From: Leptospira dzoumogneensis
GTDB taxonomy: Bacteria; Spirochaetota; Leptospiria; Leptospirales; Leptospiraceae
Assembly (NCBI RefSeq): GCF_004770895.1
Contig: NZ_RQHS01000018.1
Span: forward strand, 372,001 to 436,000
Length of the DNA: 64,000 nt
Reading direction: 5' to 3'
Position 1 is the stretch's first letter, and every line of letters starts with the position of its first letter. Positions 11,756 through 21,261 of the stretch are shown one piece after another. The notes beneath the pieces are model-generated. The model was not told the DNA's origin, ran no database searches, and saw only the letters and a list, made by a program, of their open reading frames with translations. Position numbers and translations under genes: made by a program.

Positions 11756-12187
11756 ATGAGCGTAGAAGTTTTTTTAGATGAAAAGATCCAAGGAATGGAA
11801 TTAAGCACTCAACATATAGTCATGTCCAGGGATTTAAACCAACATGGCTTTCTTTTCGGGGGACAAATGCTTGCTTGGATCGACGAAGGTTGTGCTATGT
11901 TCGTCATCGAAAAAATCGGATATTCTAATCTTGTCACTGTGACTATGGATAATGTGATCTTTAAAAGCCCGGGTTTACTAGGAGAGATCATACAAATTTT
12001 TTCTAAAATAGAAAAAGTAGGAAAAAGTTCCATCACCATCCGAAGCGCGGCCATCGCAAAAAATCAGATGAAAAAAGAAATAAGGGAGATCATAGATTGT
12101 AGGGTGACTTACGTCTGTTTGGACGATTCCGGAAAACCTTTCCCTTATTTCAGTCAATTCGATCCGGAAGAATTCCTAAAAAGATAA
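11756..12187 (+). CDS. Acyl-CoA thioesterase, hotdog fold
   Basis: A 143-residue hotdog thioesterase. The segment NQHGFLFGGQMLAWIDEGCAMF has the Asn/Asp-His-X-Gly...GG...D/E layout of YciA/BACH-type acyl-CoA hydrolases, and KSSITIRSAA matches the later strand. It likely hydrolyses acyl-CoA in the cytoplasm; chain-length preference is unknown. The ATG at 11756 has AGAGAGG upstream and replaces a longer frame that would overlap nth. It ends two bases before the release-factor homologue, so the genes nth-thioesterase-RF-like-uvrC form one close run. Confidence 0.85.
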   Translation: MSVEVFLDEKIQGMELSTQHIVMSRDLNQHGFLFGGQMLAWIDEGCAMFVIEKIGYSNLVTVTMDNVIFKSPGLLGEIIQIFSKIEKVGKSSITIRSAAIAKNQMKKEIREIIDCRVTYVCLDDSGKPFPYFSQFDPEEFLKR

Positions 12188-12188
12188 A

Positions 12189-12605
12189 ATGGCCGTTCAA
12201 CTCCCTGTCTCTCCCGAAAAAGCAAACCTTCTTCTTTCCAGAATGAAGAAGTTGGGAATCCAAGAATCCGACCTGGAAGAAACTTTTGTAAGAAGCGGAG
12301 GCAAGGGCGGGCAGAATGTGAACAAGGTTTCGACTGCCGTTCGACTTCTATATAAAAAGACAGGCCTCGAAATTAAATGTTCCATTCATCGCACCCAAGG
12401 TTTAAACAGATATAAGGCGAGAGTTCTTTTATGCGAGAAGTTAGAGGCGGAAATTTTAGAGGCTTCTAAAATAGAAGATCCTAAACTTACAAAGATCAGA
12501 AAGGCCAAGGCGGATAAGGCGAGAAAAGCCAAAAGAAAGGCCGCTTCCAAAACTTTGGCAGGTCTAAAAAGAAAAGCACCTCCCGCGGATTGGGATGAAG
12601 AATAG
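12189..12605 (+). CDS. GGQ-motif peptide-chain-release-factor homologue (ribosome rescue type)
   Basis: A 138-residue protein with only the catalytic domain of class I release factors. The peptidyl-tRNA hydrolysing GGQ is at 40-42 ([16 protein letters not shown]), followed by [16 protein letters not shown] and a long Lys/Arg/Ala tail from about 105. There is no stop-codon recognition domain. This layout resembles the ArfB/YaeJ and mitochondrial mtRF-R (C12orf65) rescue factors, whose basic tail enters the mRNA channel; the QGLNRYKAR segment looks nearer the latter or PrfH. Role in rescuing stalled ribosomes is inferred. Confidence 0.82.
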   Translation: MAVQLPVSPEKANLLLSRMKKLGIQESDLEETFVRSGGKGGQNVNKVSTAVRLLYKKTGLEIKCSIHRTQGLNRYKARVLLCEKLEAEILEASKIEDPKLTKIRKAKADKARKAKRKAASKTLAGLKRKAPPADWDEE

Positions 12606-12610
12606 TCACC

Positions 12611-14494
12611 ATGCCGGATATAGTCAATCATACACTGATTGTAGAAAAACTCAAAAACCTTACGGGTTCTCCCGGATGTTATCTTTGGAAGAATTCGGAA
12701 GGAGAGGTGATCTATGTAGGCAAGGCCAAAAATCTAGATAAGAGGATCCGCAACTATTTAAAAGAAAAACAAACCGATCTTAAAACCAGATACTTACAGA
12801 GAGAAATTTTCGATCTGGATTGGTTTGCCACTTCCACCGAAAAAGAAGCTTTAATTTTAGAAGCTACACTCATTAAAAAACACAATCCTAGATACAATGT
12901 TCGTTTAAAGGATGATAAAAAATATCCGTACATATGCGTTTCACTTTCTGAACCTTATCCTATGGTGTTTATCACGCGTAAAATAAAAGATAATGGAGAT
13001 AGATACTTCGGTCCTTTTACGGATGTAAGGACCACTCGGGAAATTTTAGATGTGATACTTCGGATTTTTCCAATTCGAAAAGTTAGACAAAAGCTTCCGC
13101 TTCCTAAACCTAAACGACCTTGTTTGAATTTTCAGATGGGAAGATGTTTAGGGCCCTGCCAAGGAACGGTCCCTAAAGAGGAATATGCAGTAATTGTAAA
13201 CCAGATCATCCAATTTTTAGAGGGTAAAAAAGAGATCCTAGCGAACGAACTCACCAAACGAATGGATGAATATTCCGGAAAAATGGAATTTGAGATCGCA
13301 GCTCGTTATCGGGATATGTTAGGAAGACTTCAGATCTTTAGACAAAAACAAACCGTAGTGAGTATGGACGGCGGGGATGAGGATGTGATCGCATTCGCCC
13401 GCAAAGAAGACGAGGGACAAGTAGTTCTAATGGAAGTGAGAGGCGGACTGTTGGATAATAAAAAGTCTTTTCCTCTGCAAGGTGTGCAGAATTCAACGGA
13501 AGAGGAAATATTGTCCTCCTTCTTCCGAGATTATTATATGGGAGCGGGAATGATCCCTGCAAGTATAGTAGTTCCTTTCGGTTTAAAAGAAGAAGGGGAA
13601 ACCGTGCTCGATTTCCTGCAAGAGAAGACCGGATTTAGACCTAAATTAAGATTTCCTAAAGCAGGGGAGAAAAAATCCCTCTTAAAGATCGCGGAAAAAA
13701 ACGCGGAACTTGGACTGACTGAGAGACTTCTCGCCACTCATTATAAGGACCAAACAGTGGCTCTTAAAGAGATCCAAGAGATGTTCCAGTTAAAAGAGCC
13801 TCCTCATATCATGGAATGTTATGATATTTCCCATTTCCAAGGATCATTCCCGGTTGCGAGCGGAGTGATGTTCGTAGAAGGAAAACCTTTCAAACAAGGA
13901 TATCGAAAGTATAATATTCGAGGTTATGAAGGTATTAATGATCCGGGAATGATGCATGAAGTGATTTCCAGAAGATTGCAAAGGATCATCAATGAAGATG
14001 GAGTGATGCCTGATCTGATCGTAATTGATGGAGGTCCTACACAGCTTGGAAAGGCATGCGAGGCTGCTGTGGAGGCAGGCGCTGCAAATCTTCCTATGGT
14101 GGGGCTTGCTAAAAAAAGAGAAGAGATCTATTTTCCCGGAGAAAATTCTCCTTATAGTTTTGATATGAATTCTCCCGGAATGAGATTATTACGCCATCTT
14201 AGGGACGAGGCCCATAGATTCGGAGTGGAACACCATCGTTCTAGACGAAATAGGGAGGCACTCACAGGTCTTATTCGAGAAGTACCTGATATAGGTTTAA
14301 AAAGAAGTAAACTTCTACTCCAATCATTTTCCGGACAGAAAAAGATAGAAGATGCAAATATCGCAGAGCTCATGAAAGTCCCTGGTATTGGAGAAGCGCT
14401 CGCAGAGAAAATTTATAACTATTTCCATTCTACTGCAAATCCCGCGGGTCCTGGCGGAATCGTAATTCCGGAAAATTCCTCCACTAATTCCTAA
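12611..14494 (+). CDS. uvrC: Excinuclease ABC subunit C
   Basis: A 627-residue UvrC, usual length, making the two incisions of nucleotide excision repair. Domains in order: GIY-YIG nuclease (GCYLWKN ... [10 protein letters not shown], residues ~15-95), Cys-rich region ([15 protein letters not shown]), UvrB-binding UVR motif (~200-240), RNase-H-like C-terminal nuclease ([10 protein letters not shown] ... VIDGGPTQL ... HRFGVEHHR) and the helix-hairpin-helix pair ([24 protein letters not shown]). It starts 5 nt after the release-factor homologue. No SOS-type palindrome is evident directly upstream. Confidence 0.97.
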   Translation: MPDIVNHTLIVEKLKNLTGSPGCYLWKNSEGEVIYVGKAKNLDKRIRNYLKEKQTDLKTRYLQREIFDLDWFATSTEKEALILEATLIKKHNPRYNVRLKDDKKYPYICVSLSEPYPMVFITRKIKDNGDRYFGPFTDVRTTREILDVILRIFPIRKVRQKLPLPKPKRPCLNFQMGRCLGPCQGTVPKEEYAVIVNQIIQFLEGKKEILANELTKRMDEYSGKMEFEIAARYRDMLGRLQIFRQKQTVVSMDGGDEDVIAFARKEDEGQVVLMEVRGGLLDNKKSFPLQGVQNSTEEEILSSFFRDYYMGAGMIPASIVVPFGLKEEGETVLDFLQEKTGFRPKLRFPKAGEKKSLLKIAEKNAELGLTERLLATHYKDQTVALKEIQEMFQLKEPPHIMECYDISHFQGSFPVASGVMFVEGKPFKQGYRKYNIRGYEGINDPGMMHEVISRRLQRIINEDGVMPDLIVIDGGPTQLGKACEAAVEAGAANLPMVGLAKKREEIYFPGENSPYSFDMNSPGMRLLRHLRDEAHRFGVEHHRSRRNREALTGLIREVPDIGLKRSKLLLQSFSGQKKIEDANIAELMKVPGIGEALAEKIYNYFHSTANPAGPGGIVIPENSSTNS

Positions 14495-14516
14495 AAATCG
14501 CAAGTGAGAAGTTTTT

Positions 14517-14538
14517 CTCCAGACAAGTAGCTCTGGAG
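14517..14538 (+). promoter_or_regulatory. Hairpin covering the ribosome-binding site of the 14545 lipoprotein gene
   Basis: CTCCAGA at 14517-14523 pairs with TCTGGAG at 14532-14538 around an 8-nt loop. The right arm contains the GGAG of the Shine-Dalgarno GGAGGG (14535-14540) that serves the ATG at 14545. Folding would hide the site and reduce initiation, as RNA thermometers do. The stem is short, so this is a candidate only. Confidence 0.4.
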
Positions 14539-14544
14539 GGAAAA

Positions 14545-16677
14545 ATGCGAACAATACTATCGGCTTTCAGCCTAATCATCTTTTTTATTTCGGCTTCCTG
14601 TAAGCAAGACTCAGCTTCAGAGTTACTCTGGGAAGAAACGGAAAAGTCTGTACAATTCAGATACGATCCAAACTACTCGGAAGATCCTAGACTTATCTCT
14701 GATCTGGTCCGAGAGAATGATCGAATTTGTTTTATCTCCGGAGAAGATCCGAATTTTAGCATCCGGATCTGCATCCACGAAGAGGGAATTTCGGAATATA
14801 TACGAGTTCTTTCCGCTTGGAAAGAAGGATCACTTATTTCAGAATTTGTTTCTACTCTTTCGGATCATTCCGAATATAGAATAGGGACCTATCTATTCTC
14901 CGGAATTAAGAAGAAGGTAAAAGATCCCAAATTTGGACTTGTTGGGGATTCAAAATTAAAGTTTTTAAGTGCGAGCGACTCTGTTTGGGATAGGTCCGAC
15001 TTTAATCTCAAAAATCATTTTAAAACTTTTAGTATATTCAGTCTTTCGAATGGATCCTATTTTTTAGTCCTTCCTCCTTGGATTGGATCTGAGGTTTATT
15101 TAGGACTTTCTTTCCAAGCATCCGATCTGGAAAAAGAGATCCGAAATCTGATCCAAGAAAAAAATAGGATCGGTTTAGGAACATGCACTTCCTCTATTCC
15201 GATCATTACCGAAATTTTCGGAGAAACGAATTCTAATTTAGGAAGATGGATAGAGGTCTATAATCCACATACTTTCCCGATCTGCGAAGAAGGTTTGGAG
15301 TTAAATTTATTCGGAAACAAGGTCACTCTTCCTAAAACAACCGGTTTTATTTCTCCTTATGAGACTAGGATCTATTCCGAAGACTCCGCTTCTTTAGAAA
15401 GTATTTCTTTTTCCGGGATCAAATGGGGGGATTTGAAGAAGGCCGGAAAAATTTTACTAAGCCGGGGAGATCAGTCATATGAGTTCAATCTTCCGGGAAC
15501 AGGATATCTATTCGGAGAGAACTATTATTCTTGGAAAGGTAATACGTTCTCTAACTGTAAAACTTCTTCTCCATTTTGTATGGATCCAGGAGAGAATAGG
15601 ACTACAAACTTGGAGAGCGGGGCGGATTGTGATCCGAACGATTTTGTATTAGAAGAACTGAATCCGAATGGTCTATTACATAAAGGTGTTTTACAGGAAG
15701 ATTGGAAATACTTAGATCTAATCTATACTGGAAACAAAATTTGTGATCCTTCTTCTTTAAAAATTTCCTGGGGTAAAAATCTTTTCCCGATCAAGATCTC
15801 TAAAAAAATTTCAGCGGGAGAAATTCTAAGTATAGGGAACCTTCCTTTTCTATTAGGCAGTCCTTCCTATTCCTTTTCTATTTTTAAATCAACCTCTACG
15901 ACTGATATTGTTTCCATATCCAATTCTAACGGAAAGGAGAAGGTTCTCTGGGACGGGATCTTTAGGACTTCCAAAGGAATTCCGAATCGAATCGTACTGC
16001 AAAAAACGAATGGAGAAACTGTAAGTATTTGTTTTGAGAATGGGGAGTCGTTTCTTCATCCATACTTCGATTCATATTTAAATGCAAGTTCACAATCCGC
16101 TTTTTCTCAGTCAGCGATAGCTTTAGAAAATCCAAGGACATCTGCTGCTATAAAATTTTGTTCCAAATCGAAAACTATTAGTGAGGTAAAGTTTTCAGAA
16201 ATATCTTGGATGGGTTCTTACCAAGGTTCGGATCCGATCTCAAAAGATAGATTTTTGGAATTTGTATCGATTGGAGATAGTTTTCCTGATTCCGCTTTTT
16301 TGGAAATTATCCAAGGAAATGGAACAGTAGTTTCTATAATTCTTCCTTTAGAGAAAGAAGGTCTGAGCGTCCTTTCTTCCGGGAGATCCATTTGTTTTCC
16401 TCAAACAGAGTTTTGGAAGGATCCAAGTTTTAGTTTACCTTCTTCCGGATCGAATCTTCTTAAAGTGTATGATCCTAATACTGGAGGAGTTTGGGATGAG
16501 TTTTACTACAGTTCGTCCGGTCCAGGTGTAAACGATACCAGAAATAAAATTCGAAAATCCGCATATTCCAAATCAGGATCCGGCGTTAGAGCTTGGTTTG
16601 CAAGCCTCTATGAGGGCAGGCCGTTTAGAGATCCGAGTTGTTCTTTCACGGATGCTCATCCTGGATTTTTGGAATAA
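14545..16677 (+). CDS. Lipoprotein with lamin-tail-domain-like repeats, unknown function
   Basis: A 710-residue surface-type lipoprotein: signal sequence 1-18 with lipobox ISASC and Cys19. I see a lamin-tail-like segment at about 222-320, with ITEIFGE ... RWIEVYNP (W235) and a later acidic edge strand, and two weaker repeats of the same pattern near 366-450 and 549-640 (FSEISWMG ... RFLEFVSI). Such domains in bacteria are often on secreted proteins, sometimes with nucleases. It is the first gene of an operon with the 16689 and 18074 genes (11 nt gap, then an ATGA overlap). Function is not known to me; domain call is by eye. Confidence 0.72.
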   Translation: MRTILSAFSLIIFFISASCKQDSASELLWEETEKSVQFRYDPNYSEDPRLISDLVRENDRICFISGEDPNFSIRICIHEEGISEYIRVLSAWKEGSLISEFVSTLSDHSEYRIGTYLFSGIKKKVKDPKFGLVGDSKLKFLSASDSVWDRSDFNLKNHFKTFSIFSLSNGSYFLVLPPWIGSEVYLGLSFQASDLEKEIRNLIQEKNRIGLGTCTSSIPIITEIFGETNSNLGRWIEVYNPHTFPICEEGLELNLFGNKVTLPKTTGFISPYETRIYSEDSASLESISFSGIKWGDLKKAGKILLSRGDQSYEFNLPGTGYLFGENYYSWKGNTFSNCKTSSPFCMDPGENRTTNLESGADCDPNDFVLEELNPNGLLHKGVLQEDWKYLDLIYTGNKICDPSSLKISWGKNLFPIKISKKISAGEILSIGNLPFLLGSPSYSFSIFKSTSTTDIVSISNSNGKEKVLWDGIFRTSKGIPNRIVLQKTNGETVSICFENGESFLHPYFDSYLNASSQSAFSQSAIALENPRTSAAIKFCSKSKTISEVKFSEISWMGSYQGSDPISKDRFLEFVSIGDSFPDSAFLEIIQGNGTVVSIILPLEKEGLSVLSSGRSICFPQTEFWKDPSFSLPSSGSNLLKVYDPNTGGVWDEFYYSSSGPGVNDTRNKIRKSAYSKSGSGVRAWFASLYEGRPFRDPSCSFTDAHPGFLE

Positions 16678-16688
16678 GAAGCTTACTC

Positions 16689-18077
16689 ATGAAAAAAATC
16701 TTCTTCTTATTTCTGCTTTTGTATGCCCATATTATATCTTCAGAAGAAATTAAGAATCCTTCTTTGGAGATTTATTTCCAATGGATCTTGTTTAGGACCC
16801 AAGGAAGGATATCGGATGAAAAAGAAAGTTCCAGAATTTTTGCGTTAGCTTCACCTGCTGTATTCGGTTTCAAATTCGAGAAGTCTACAGAACAGTTTAG
16901 GTCGGACTTAGAATGGTATCTGGTTACCACTCCAAATTCCGGGACATTCTTCCTGCCCGGAAGAAACTCTTATTTTGGGATCCTTTACAAAGGACTTTTA
17001 TGGGGAGCGGGAAGAAAATCGGACCCGGAAGAATTTCCAGCCTGGTCCTTTTGGAAAGACGGAGTGGAAGGTCTATTTGCGGAAACAGAATTGGATCGGA
17101 TCAAGATTAGATTCGATATTTTGGATCTATACAGAGGATTTCCATTATTGGAAAACCAATGGTTGAAATTACAGGGAAGAGAGTCATTTCTTCCTAAATC
17201 TGCAAGGGAAGAATTAGTTTCCGAAAAGGATTATTCATTAAACTCACAATCCAGATATAGGGCCGGGATCAGCCTAACTGGATACAAAGAAGATCGTCTT
17301 GTATACAGATTCAGAGTGCGTTACCTGTCCTTGGGGGATTGGGGAAAATTCGGTTCAGATACGAAGGAATCCAAATCGGAAAGTATAGAAGGAGACAGAG
17401 ATTATTTAGTAGAATGGAGACTTGGTTTAGGATTTCTCTGGAGATACTTTTATATTTCGGGAGACTTATTTCTTTCCAGAGGGATCGATAAAACAGGATA
17501 CCATCCTTCCCGCTTTGAAAGATCTATACCGATCAGTGGTGAGGCCCTCAGATTCGATTTAGGTTTTTATAATACGCACGGAAAAATCTCGATTTTTGGA
17601 TTTTTGCCTGATAGAGAGAAAAGATCTTCTCAAGGAGAAGTTTTAGAACTAGGTTTTGTAGGAATGGGAGCTTCTCCCATTGCAAATCCGATCTTACAAC
17701 AAGTTTGGGGATTTTATCCATCTGCTTGGATCACAGATCAAGGTTTAGAGAGAGAAGAAACTAATTTTCCAGGTAAAAGACCTGCAAACTTATTAGGCTG
17801 GAAAGCGGAAGGAAAGTTTTCCGGAATTTCTACTGGGATACATTTTACCTATATCGGTTTTTTGAAAGAAGAGAATTCTTCTTCAGGCCTTTGGACAATT
17901 TCTTCTAAAAATATACAAAACAAATTTCTAAGAGAAGCGGGTGTAAGTATTTCCTGGTCTCCTTCGGAAGATAATTCCGCAAAGATCGAATTGGATCTAG
18001 GAGGTTTTGAATCAGACGAAACAACGGGACTGAAACAATGGTACATGCTCTTTCGTATAGTGGGAGTTTGGAAATGA
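16689..18077 (+). CDS. Secreted, probable outer-membrane beta-barrel protein, unknown function
   Basis: I do not recognise the family. The 462-residue protein has a signal peptide (MKKIFFLFLLLYAHIISS) and then many alternating aromatic/polar strands without hydrophobic helices, ending in the aromatic-terminated strand MLFRIVGVWK, which suits an outer-membrane barrel. The ATG at 16689 is chosen over an upstream in-frame codon inside the previous gene because it opens the signal peptide. Its stop overlaps the start of the PLD lipoprotein gene (ATGA at 18074-18077). Confidence 0.68.
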   Translation: MKKIFFLFLLLYAHIISSEEIKNPSLEIYFQWILFRTQGRISDEKESSRIFALASPAVFGFKFEKSTEQFRSDLEWYLVTTPNSGTFFLPGRNSYFGILYKGLLWGAGRKSDPEEFPAWSFWKDGVEGLFAETELDRIKIRFDILDLYRGFPLLENQWLKLQGRESFLPKSAREELVSEKDYSLNSQSRYRAGISLTGYKEDRLVYRFRVRYLSLGDWGKFGSDTKESKSESIEGDRDYLVEWRLGLGFLWRYFYISGDLFLSRGIDKTGYHPSRFERSIPISGEALRFDLGFYNTHGKISIFGFLPDREKRSSQGEVLELGFVGMGASPIANPILQQVWGFYPSAWITDQGLEREETNFPGKRPANLLGWKAEGKFSGISTGIHFTYIGFLKEENSSSGLWTISSKNIQNKFLREAGVSISWSPSEDNSAKIELDLGGFESDETTGLKQWYMLFRIVGVWK

Positions 18078-19828
18078 AGAAGTTTTTGCTCTTACTCTCG
18101 CTTCTTTGTTTTTACTCCTGCGAAAAAACGGAAGAAGATGTTTCTATTTTCTGGGAAGATGAATTCTATCCTCAGGTATTCTTTTCTTATCCAGGGAGAT
18201 TTGTTCCGATCGGCAAAAAGAGAAATGTAAGAGATGAGATCCTGCGGATCATTCGAGATACCGAAGTATCCATCTACATGCATATATACTCTTTCGATGA
18301 TCCGGAGATAGAAGCGGAACTTATCCAAGCAAACCGAAGAGGGGTTCGTTTGGAACTCATGGGCGAATTGGGAAAAACATATCCGGTTTCTCTTCTACCT
18401 TTTTTGAAATATTGGAAAGGAACCGGGCTACAGCATACCAAGGTTTTGGTTTCCGACCGGTCATTGGTATTTATAGGAACAGGTAATTTTACTTATTACG
18501 GTTTGGAACAGGATCATAACGGATATCTGGAATTCAAAATGGATCGGAGTGAATGGGGGAAATTTCATTCTTTTCTAAAAGAAGAATATCCCTTTCCCGT
18601 TTTGAAAATTGCAGGATTAGAATTCTGGAATTCTCCTATGGAAGGAAATCTGATCCAGAATCGACTTTTTGATTCAGTTCTTTCTTCTAAACATTCTATT
18701 CGATATCTGATCTTTGATCATTATGATCCGATTTTGAGTTCAGGATTTACCCGCGTAGATCATGGATCGATCGGAGGGATCTATAACCGCCCTGTAGATC
18801 CTGAAGGAGAAATTCTTTCGGGTCTTCCTGGAATAGAGATCTTAGAAGATGGAAATGAGGATATTTTAGACGATCCAACAATCGGTAAAGGGGGACTTCT
18901 TCATCATAAAACTATGATCTTAGACGATTCGGAAGTTCTAACAGGTTCTTATAATTATTCCCTGAGCGCAAGAGACTCTAACAGGGAGATTTTTATTCGA
19001 ATTAGAAATGAAAGAGTCTCTAAAGAATTTCAGGAGGAATGGGAGAATATTAAAAGTAAATCCAAAACTGTGAATGTTTCTGTATCTGAATTGCCGGTTC
19101 ACGAGCATTCTTTCGATTCGGAGAATGATCAAATTTGCAGATCAGGAACACAACCTGAGGATTCATTTTTGGAAATTGGATTTATTTGGTTTCATTGGTA
19201 CAATTTGTACAGATGGAAAGAAGAGTCATGTAAATCGGTAACGGATTATCTATCGATCAGCTCTCGTCATTTTGGAGGCAAAAATGAATTTCCGAAAGAA
19301 GGAACGGAAGACTTAGGAATTCGTCAATTTTCCAGATCTGGAAGGTTTGGATTTTCCCTTCCAAAATCGGATTTGATGGAAGAATTCCATTCTGCGATCG
19401 GACGACCTTCTCATTTCCTAAGACCGTCTCAATTTTTGGGAACAGCAGGAGCCTGGATTTTTCCGAATGAATCCGAACTAAGAGGACTTATCTCCGAAAA
19501 TGTTCCCCAGAATGTTTGGATCTTAGACAGAGGAAAACTTCCTAAAAAATTAGGAATTTCGTTGGAAGAAGGAGTGTATTATCTTTCGGAGAATATAAGT
19601 TCTAATTCTGCAGTGGTCCTAGTGGAATATGAAAATTTCGGTTTGTACTTCTGTTATAAAACTATTAACTATAATCTAAACTGGCCGGAACAGATCCTAT
19701 TTGCAGTTTATAATTCAAGAGAAAGTTCTAATTTTCCAGAACGGTATTCAAAATCGGATCTGGATTTTTTTGCAGAGCAAGGACTTCCGGATCAAAGAAG
19801 GAAAAACTTATGCGTTATCTCTCTTTGA
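18074..19828 (+). CDS. Phospholipase-D-fold lipoprotein
   Basis: A 584-residue lipoprotein: signal sequence with Cys16 (CFYSC), so probably membrane-anchored outside the cytoplasm. Two HKD motifs are complete: H121-T-K in QHTKVLVSDRSLVFIGTGN and H277-H-K279 with D284 in HHKTMILDDSEVLTGSYNYS, followed by the NRE segment. These form one active site that cleaves phosphodiesters; substrate could be phospholipid or nucleic acid. About 230 residues after the second motif are unique. The ATG at 18074 overlaps the previous stop. The last 21 nt overlap the convergent O-antigen ligase gene. Confidence 0.85.
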   Translation: MKKFLLLLSLLCFYSCEKTEEDVSIFWEDEFYPQVFFSYPGRFVPIGKKRNVRDEILRIIRDTEVSIYMHIYSFDDPEIEAELIQANRRGVRLELMGELGKTYPVSLLPFLKYWKGTGLQHTKVLVSDRSLVFIGTGNFTYYGLEQDHNGYLEFKMDRSEWGKFHSFLKEEYPFPVLKIAGLEFWNSPMEGNLIQNRLFDSVLSSKHSIRYLIFDHYDPILSSGFTRVDHGSIGGIYNRPVDPEGEILSGLPGIEILEDGNEDILDDPTIGKGGLLHHKTMILDDSEVLTGSYNYSLSARDSNREIFIRIRNERVSKEFQEEWENIKSKSKTVNVSVSELPVHEHSFDSENDQICRSGTQPEDSFLEIGFIWFHWYNLYRWKEESCKSVTDYLSISSRHFGGKNEFPKEGTEDLGIRQFSRSGRFGFSLPKSDLMEEFHSAIGRPSHFLRPSQFLGTAGAWIFPNESELRGLISENVPQNVWILDRGKLPKKLGISLEEGVYYLSENISSNSAVVLVEYENFGLYFCYKTINYNLNWPEQILFAVYNSRESSNFPERYSKSDLDFFAEQGLPDQRRKNLCVISL

Positions 19829-21136
19829 TAGTAGGACTTCTCCTTTTATGAAAAGACCTAATAAGATCCAGAATAGGATCACCACCTCGTCATCCTGGAA
19901 ATAACATTGGAACAAACCTGAGACAAAAAATCCGATGAGTCCATAAAAGAATAATATGATCTGAAAATCTTGCTTAGATTGAAATAGATATGCGATCAGG
20001 ATCGCTCCCAGTCCTAAATAGATCAAAACGGCAGGGATCCCAAACACGGAAGCCAGATGGAAATAATCGTTATGAGCATGTCCCCTTTGTGTGACTTCGT
20101 AGAAATAAGCAAGTTCGGAATATTCTTCCGAATGAGCGATCCGTACCTTCTCTATTTCTTTATTATAATTCCCGGGGCCAACTCCTATAATTGGATGCTC
20201 CTGAATGAGTGGAAAACTAGAATCCCAAATAAATGTTCTTCCGGAATCGGTATGTTTTTCTTTTCCGAAAAGCGGACCGATTACTTTTTTACCCGCAGGA
20301 CTAAATGCGAGAATCAGTCCTATTAAAAACAAAAGTCCTAAAAAGAGGGAAGCTCCCTTGACCAAAAAGGATCTTGAAAATTCTTTTCTGATGAAGAATA
20401 AATGGACTCCCGCAAAAAAGATACTCACTCCGGCTCCGATCATACTGGATCTTGCTTGGTTCAGTAAAAATACTAGGCAGTATAAAAAGAGCAGGATTCC
20501 TGCTATCAGTATCCTCTTTTTATCGCCTTGGATCAAAGTTCTTAAAAAACCGAACACCACAAATGCGGAGAAAAATTGTAATAATCCACCGAAGGTCAAA
20601 TGAGTGTTCATCAAACCTATGGAGATATAAAGAGGAATAGAAGAAAGTGAACCTAATGGATGAGTGAATCTATAACTGCTGGAAGTTTTGTACAGATCGC
20701 TGATCAGCCTGGAGAGCCGGACTGGAGTGAAACCTCCTGCAACTCCAGTAAATACTAGGATCAAAAAAAGCCAAAAGAGTGCACGATATATCTTAGGCAA
20801 ATCTTCCTTTGTAGTAAATCCTACGGAGAGTAATCCAAAAAATAGGAAGAAGTCTTTGAGTTCTCCATTCCAAGCTGCCTTTGTGTATCCAGTGGAATTG
20901 TCGAAAACGAGATGGACCAAAAATACGATCCCATACCATAGAAAAAGAGAAATGGAAATTTTAGAAACGGGATGGTTCGGTAGGATCTCCTTCCAATTTC
21001 CGGATCTCAATTGGTCCGCTAGTCCGAAAAAAAAGGAAAGCACCAGAAATCCCTGGCTGAGACTGACCGAAATTCCGATCGAAGGAATGGTTGCGAGTAA
21101 ACAGAATAGATGCGCTTTTTTTAAAAACTCGTTCAT
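19808..21136 (-). CDS. O-antigen ligase / polymerase-like membrane protein
   Basis: A 442-residue polytopic membrane protein with about eleven hydrophobic segments and a large loop carrying GRTFIWDSSFPLIQEHPIIGVGPGN ... RGHAHNDYFHLASVFG, the Wzy_C/WaaL signature with the conserved His-Asn. It would join or polymerise O-antigen on lipid carriers at the inner membrane periplasmic face. Its neighbours on the right are glycosyltransferases, which fits. Ligase and polymerase cannot be told apart by sequence alone. It is divergent from the GT4 gene and overlaps the PLD gene end by 21 nt. Confidence 0.85.
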   Translation of the reverse strand: MNEFLKKAHLFCLLATIPSIGISVSLSQGFLVLSFFFGLADQLRSGNWKEILPNHPVSKISISLFLWYGIVFLVHLVFDNSTGYTKAAWNGELKDFFLFFGLLSVGFTTKEDLPKIYRALFWLFLILVFTGVAGGFTPVRLSRLISDLYKTSSSYRFTHPLGSLSSIPLYISIGLMNTHLTFGGLLQFFSAFVVFGFLRTLIQGDKKRILIAGILLFLYCLVFLLNQARSSMIGAGVSIFFAGVHLFFIRKEFSRSFLVKGASLFLGLLFLIGLILAFSPAGKKVIGPLFGKEKHTDSGRTFIWDSSFPLIQEHPIIGVGPGNYNKEIEKVRIAHSEEYSELAYFYEVTQRGHAHNDYFHLASVFGIPAVLIYLGLGAILIAYLFQSKQDFQIILFFYGLIGFFVSGLFQCYFQDDEVVILFWILLGLFIKGEVLLSKRDNA

Positions 21137-21228
21137 CTGGATTCTGGAAATAATCTCACCGATCTATTCTTTGTAAATTCGATTATTTTTCACATAGATT
21201 TCTGTAATGGAGTGGTAAAATCCATATT

Positions 21229-21261
21229 ATGGAGGAGATTGGTTCCGCATTAGGAACCTAG
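21229..21261 (+). promoter_or_regulatory. Ten-codon leader frame and ribosome-site hairpin before the GT4 gene
   Basis: An ATG at 21229 opens a ten-residue frame, MEEIGSALGT, whose TAG stop (21259-21261) directly abuts the GT4 start codon in the same frame. Within it GGTTCC (21241-21246) pairs with GGAACC (21253-21258), and the right arm overlaps the AGGA that would serve the GT4 ATG. Leader translation could open the hairpin. The leader's own upstream Shine-Dalgarno is weak. Confidence 0.35.
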
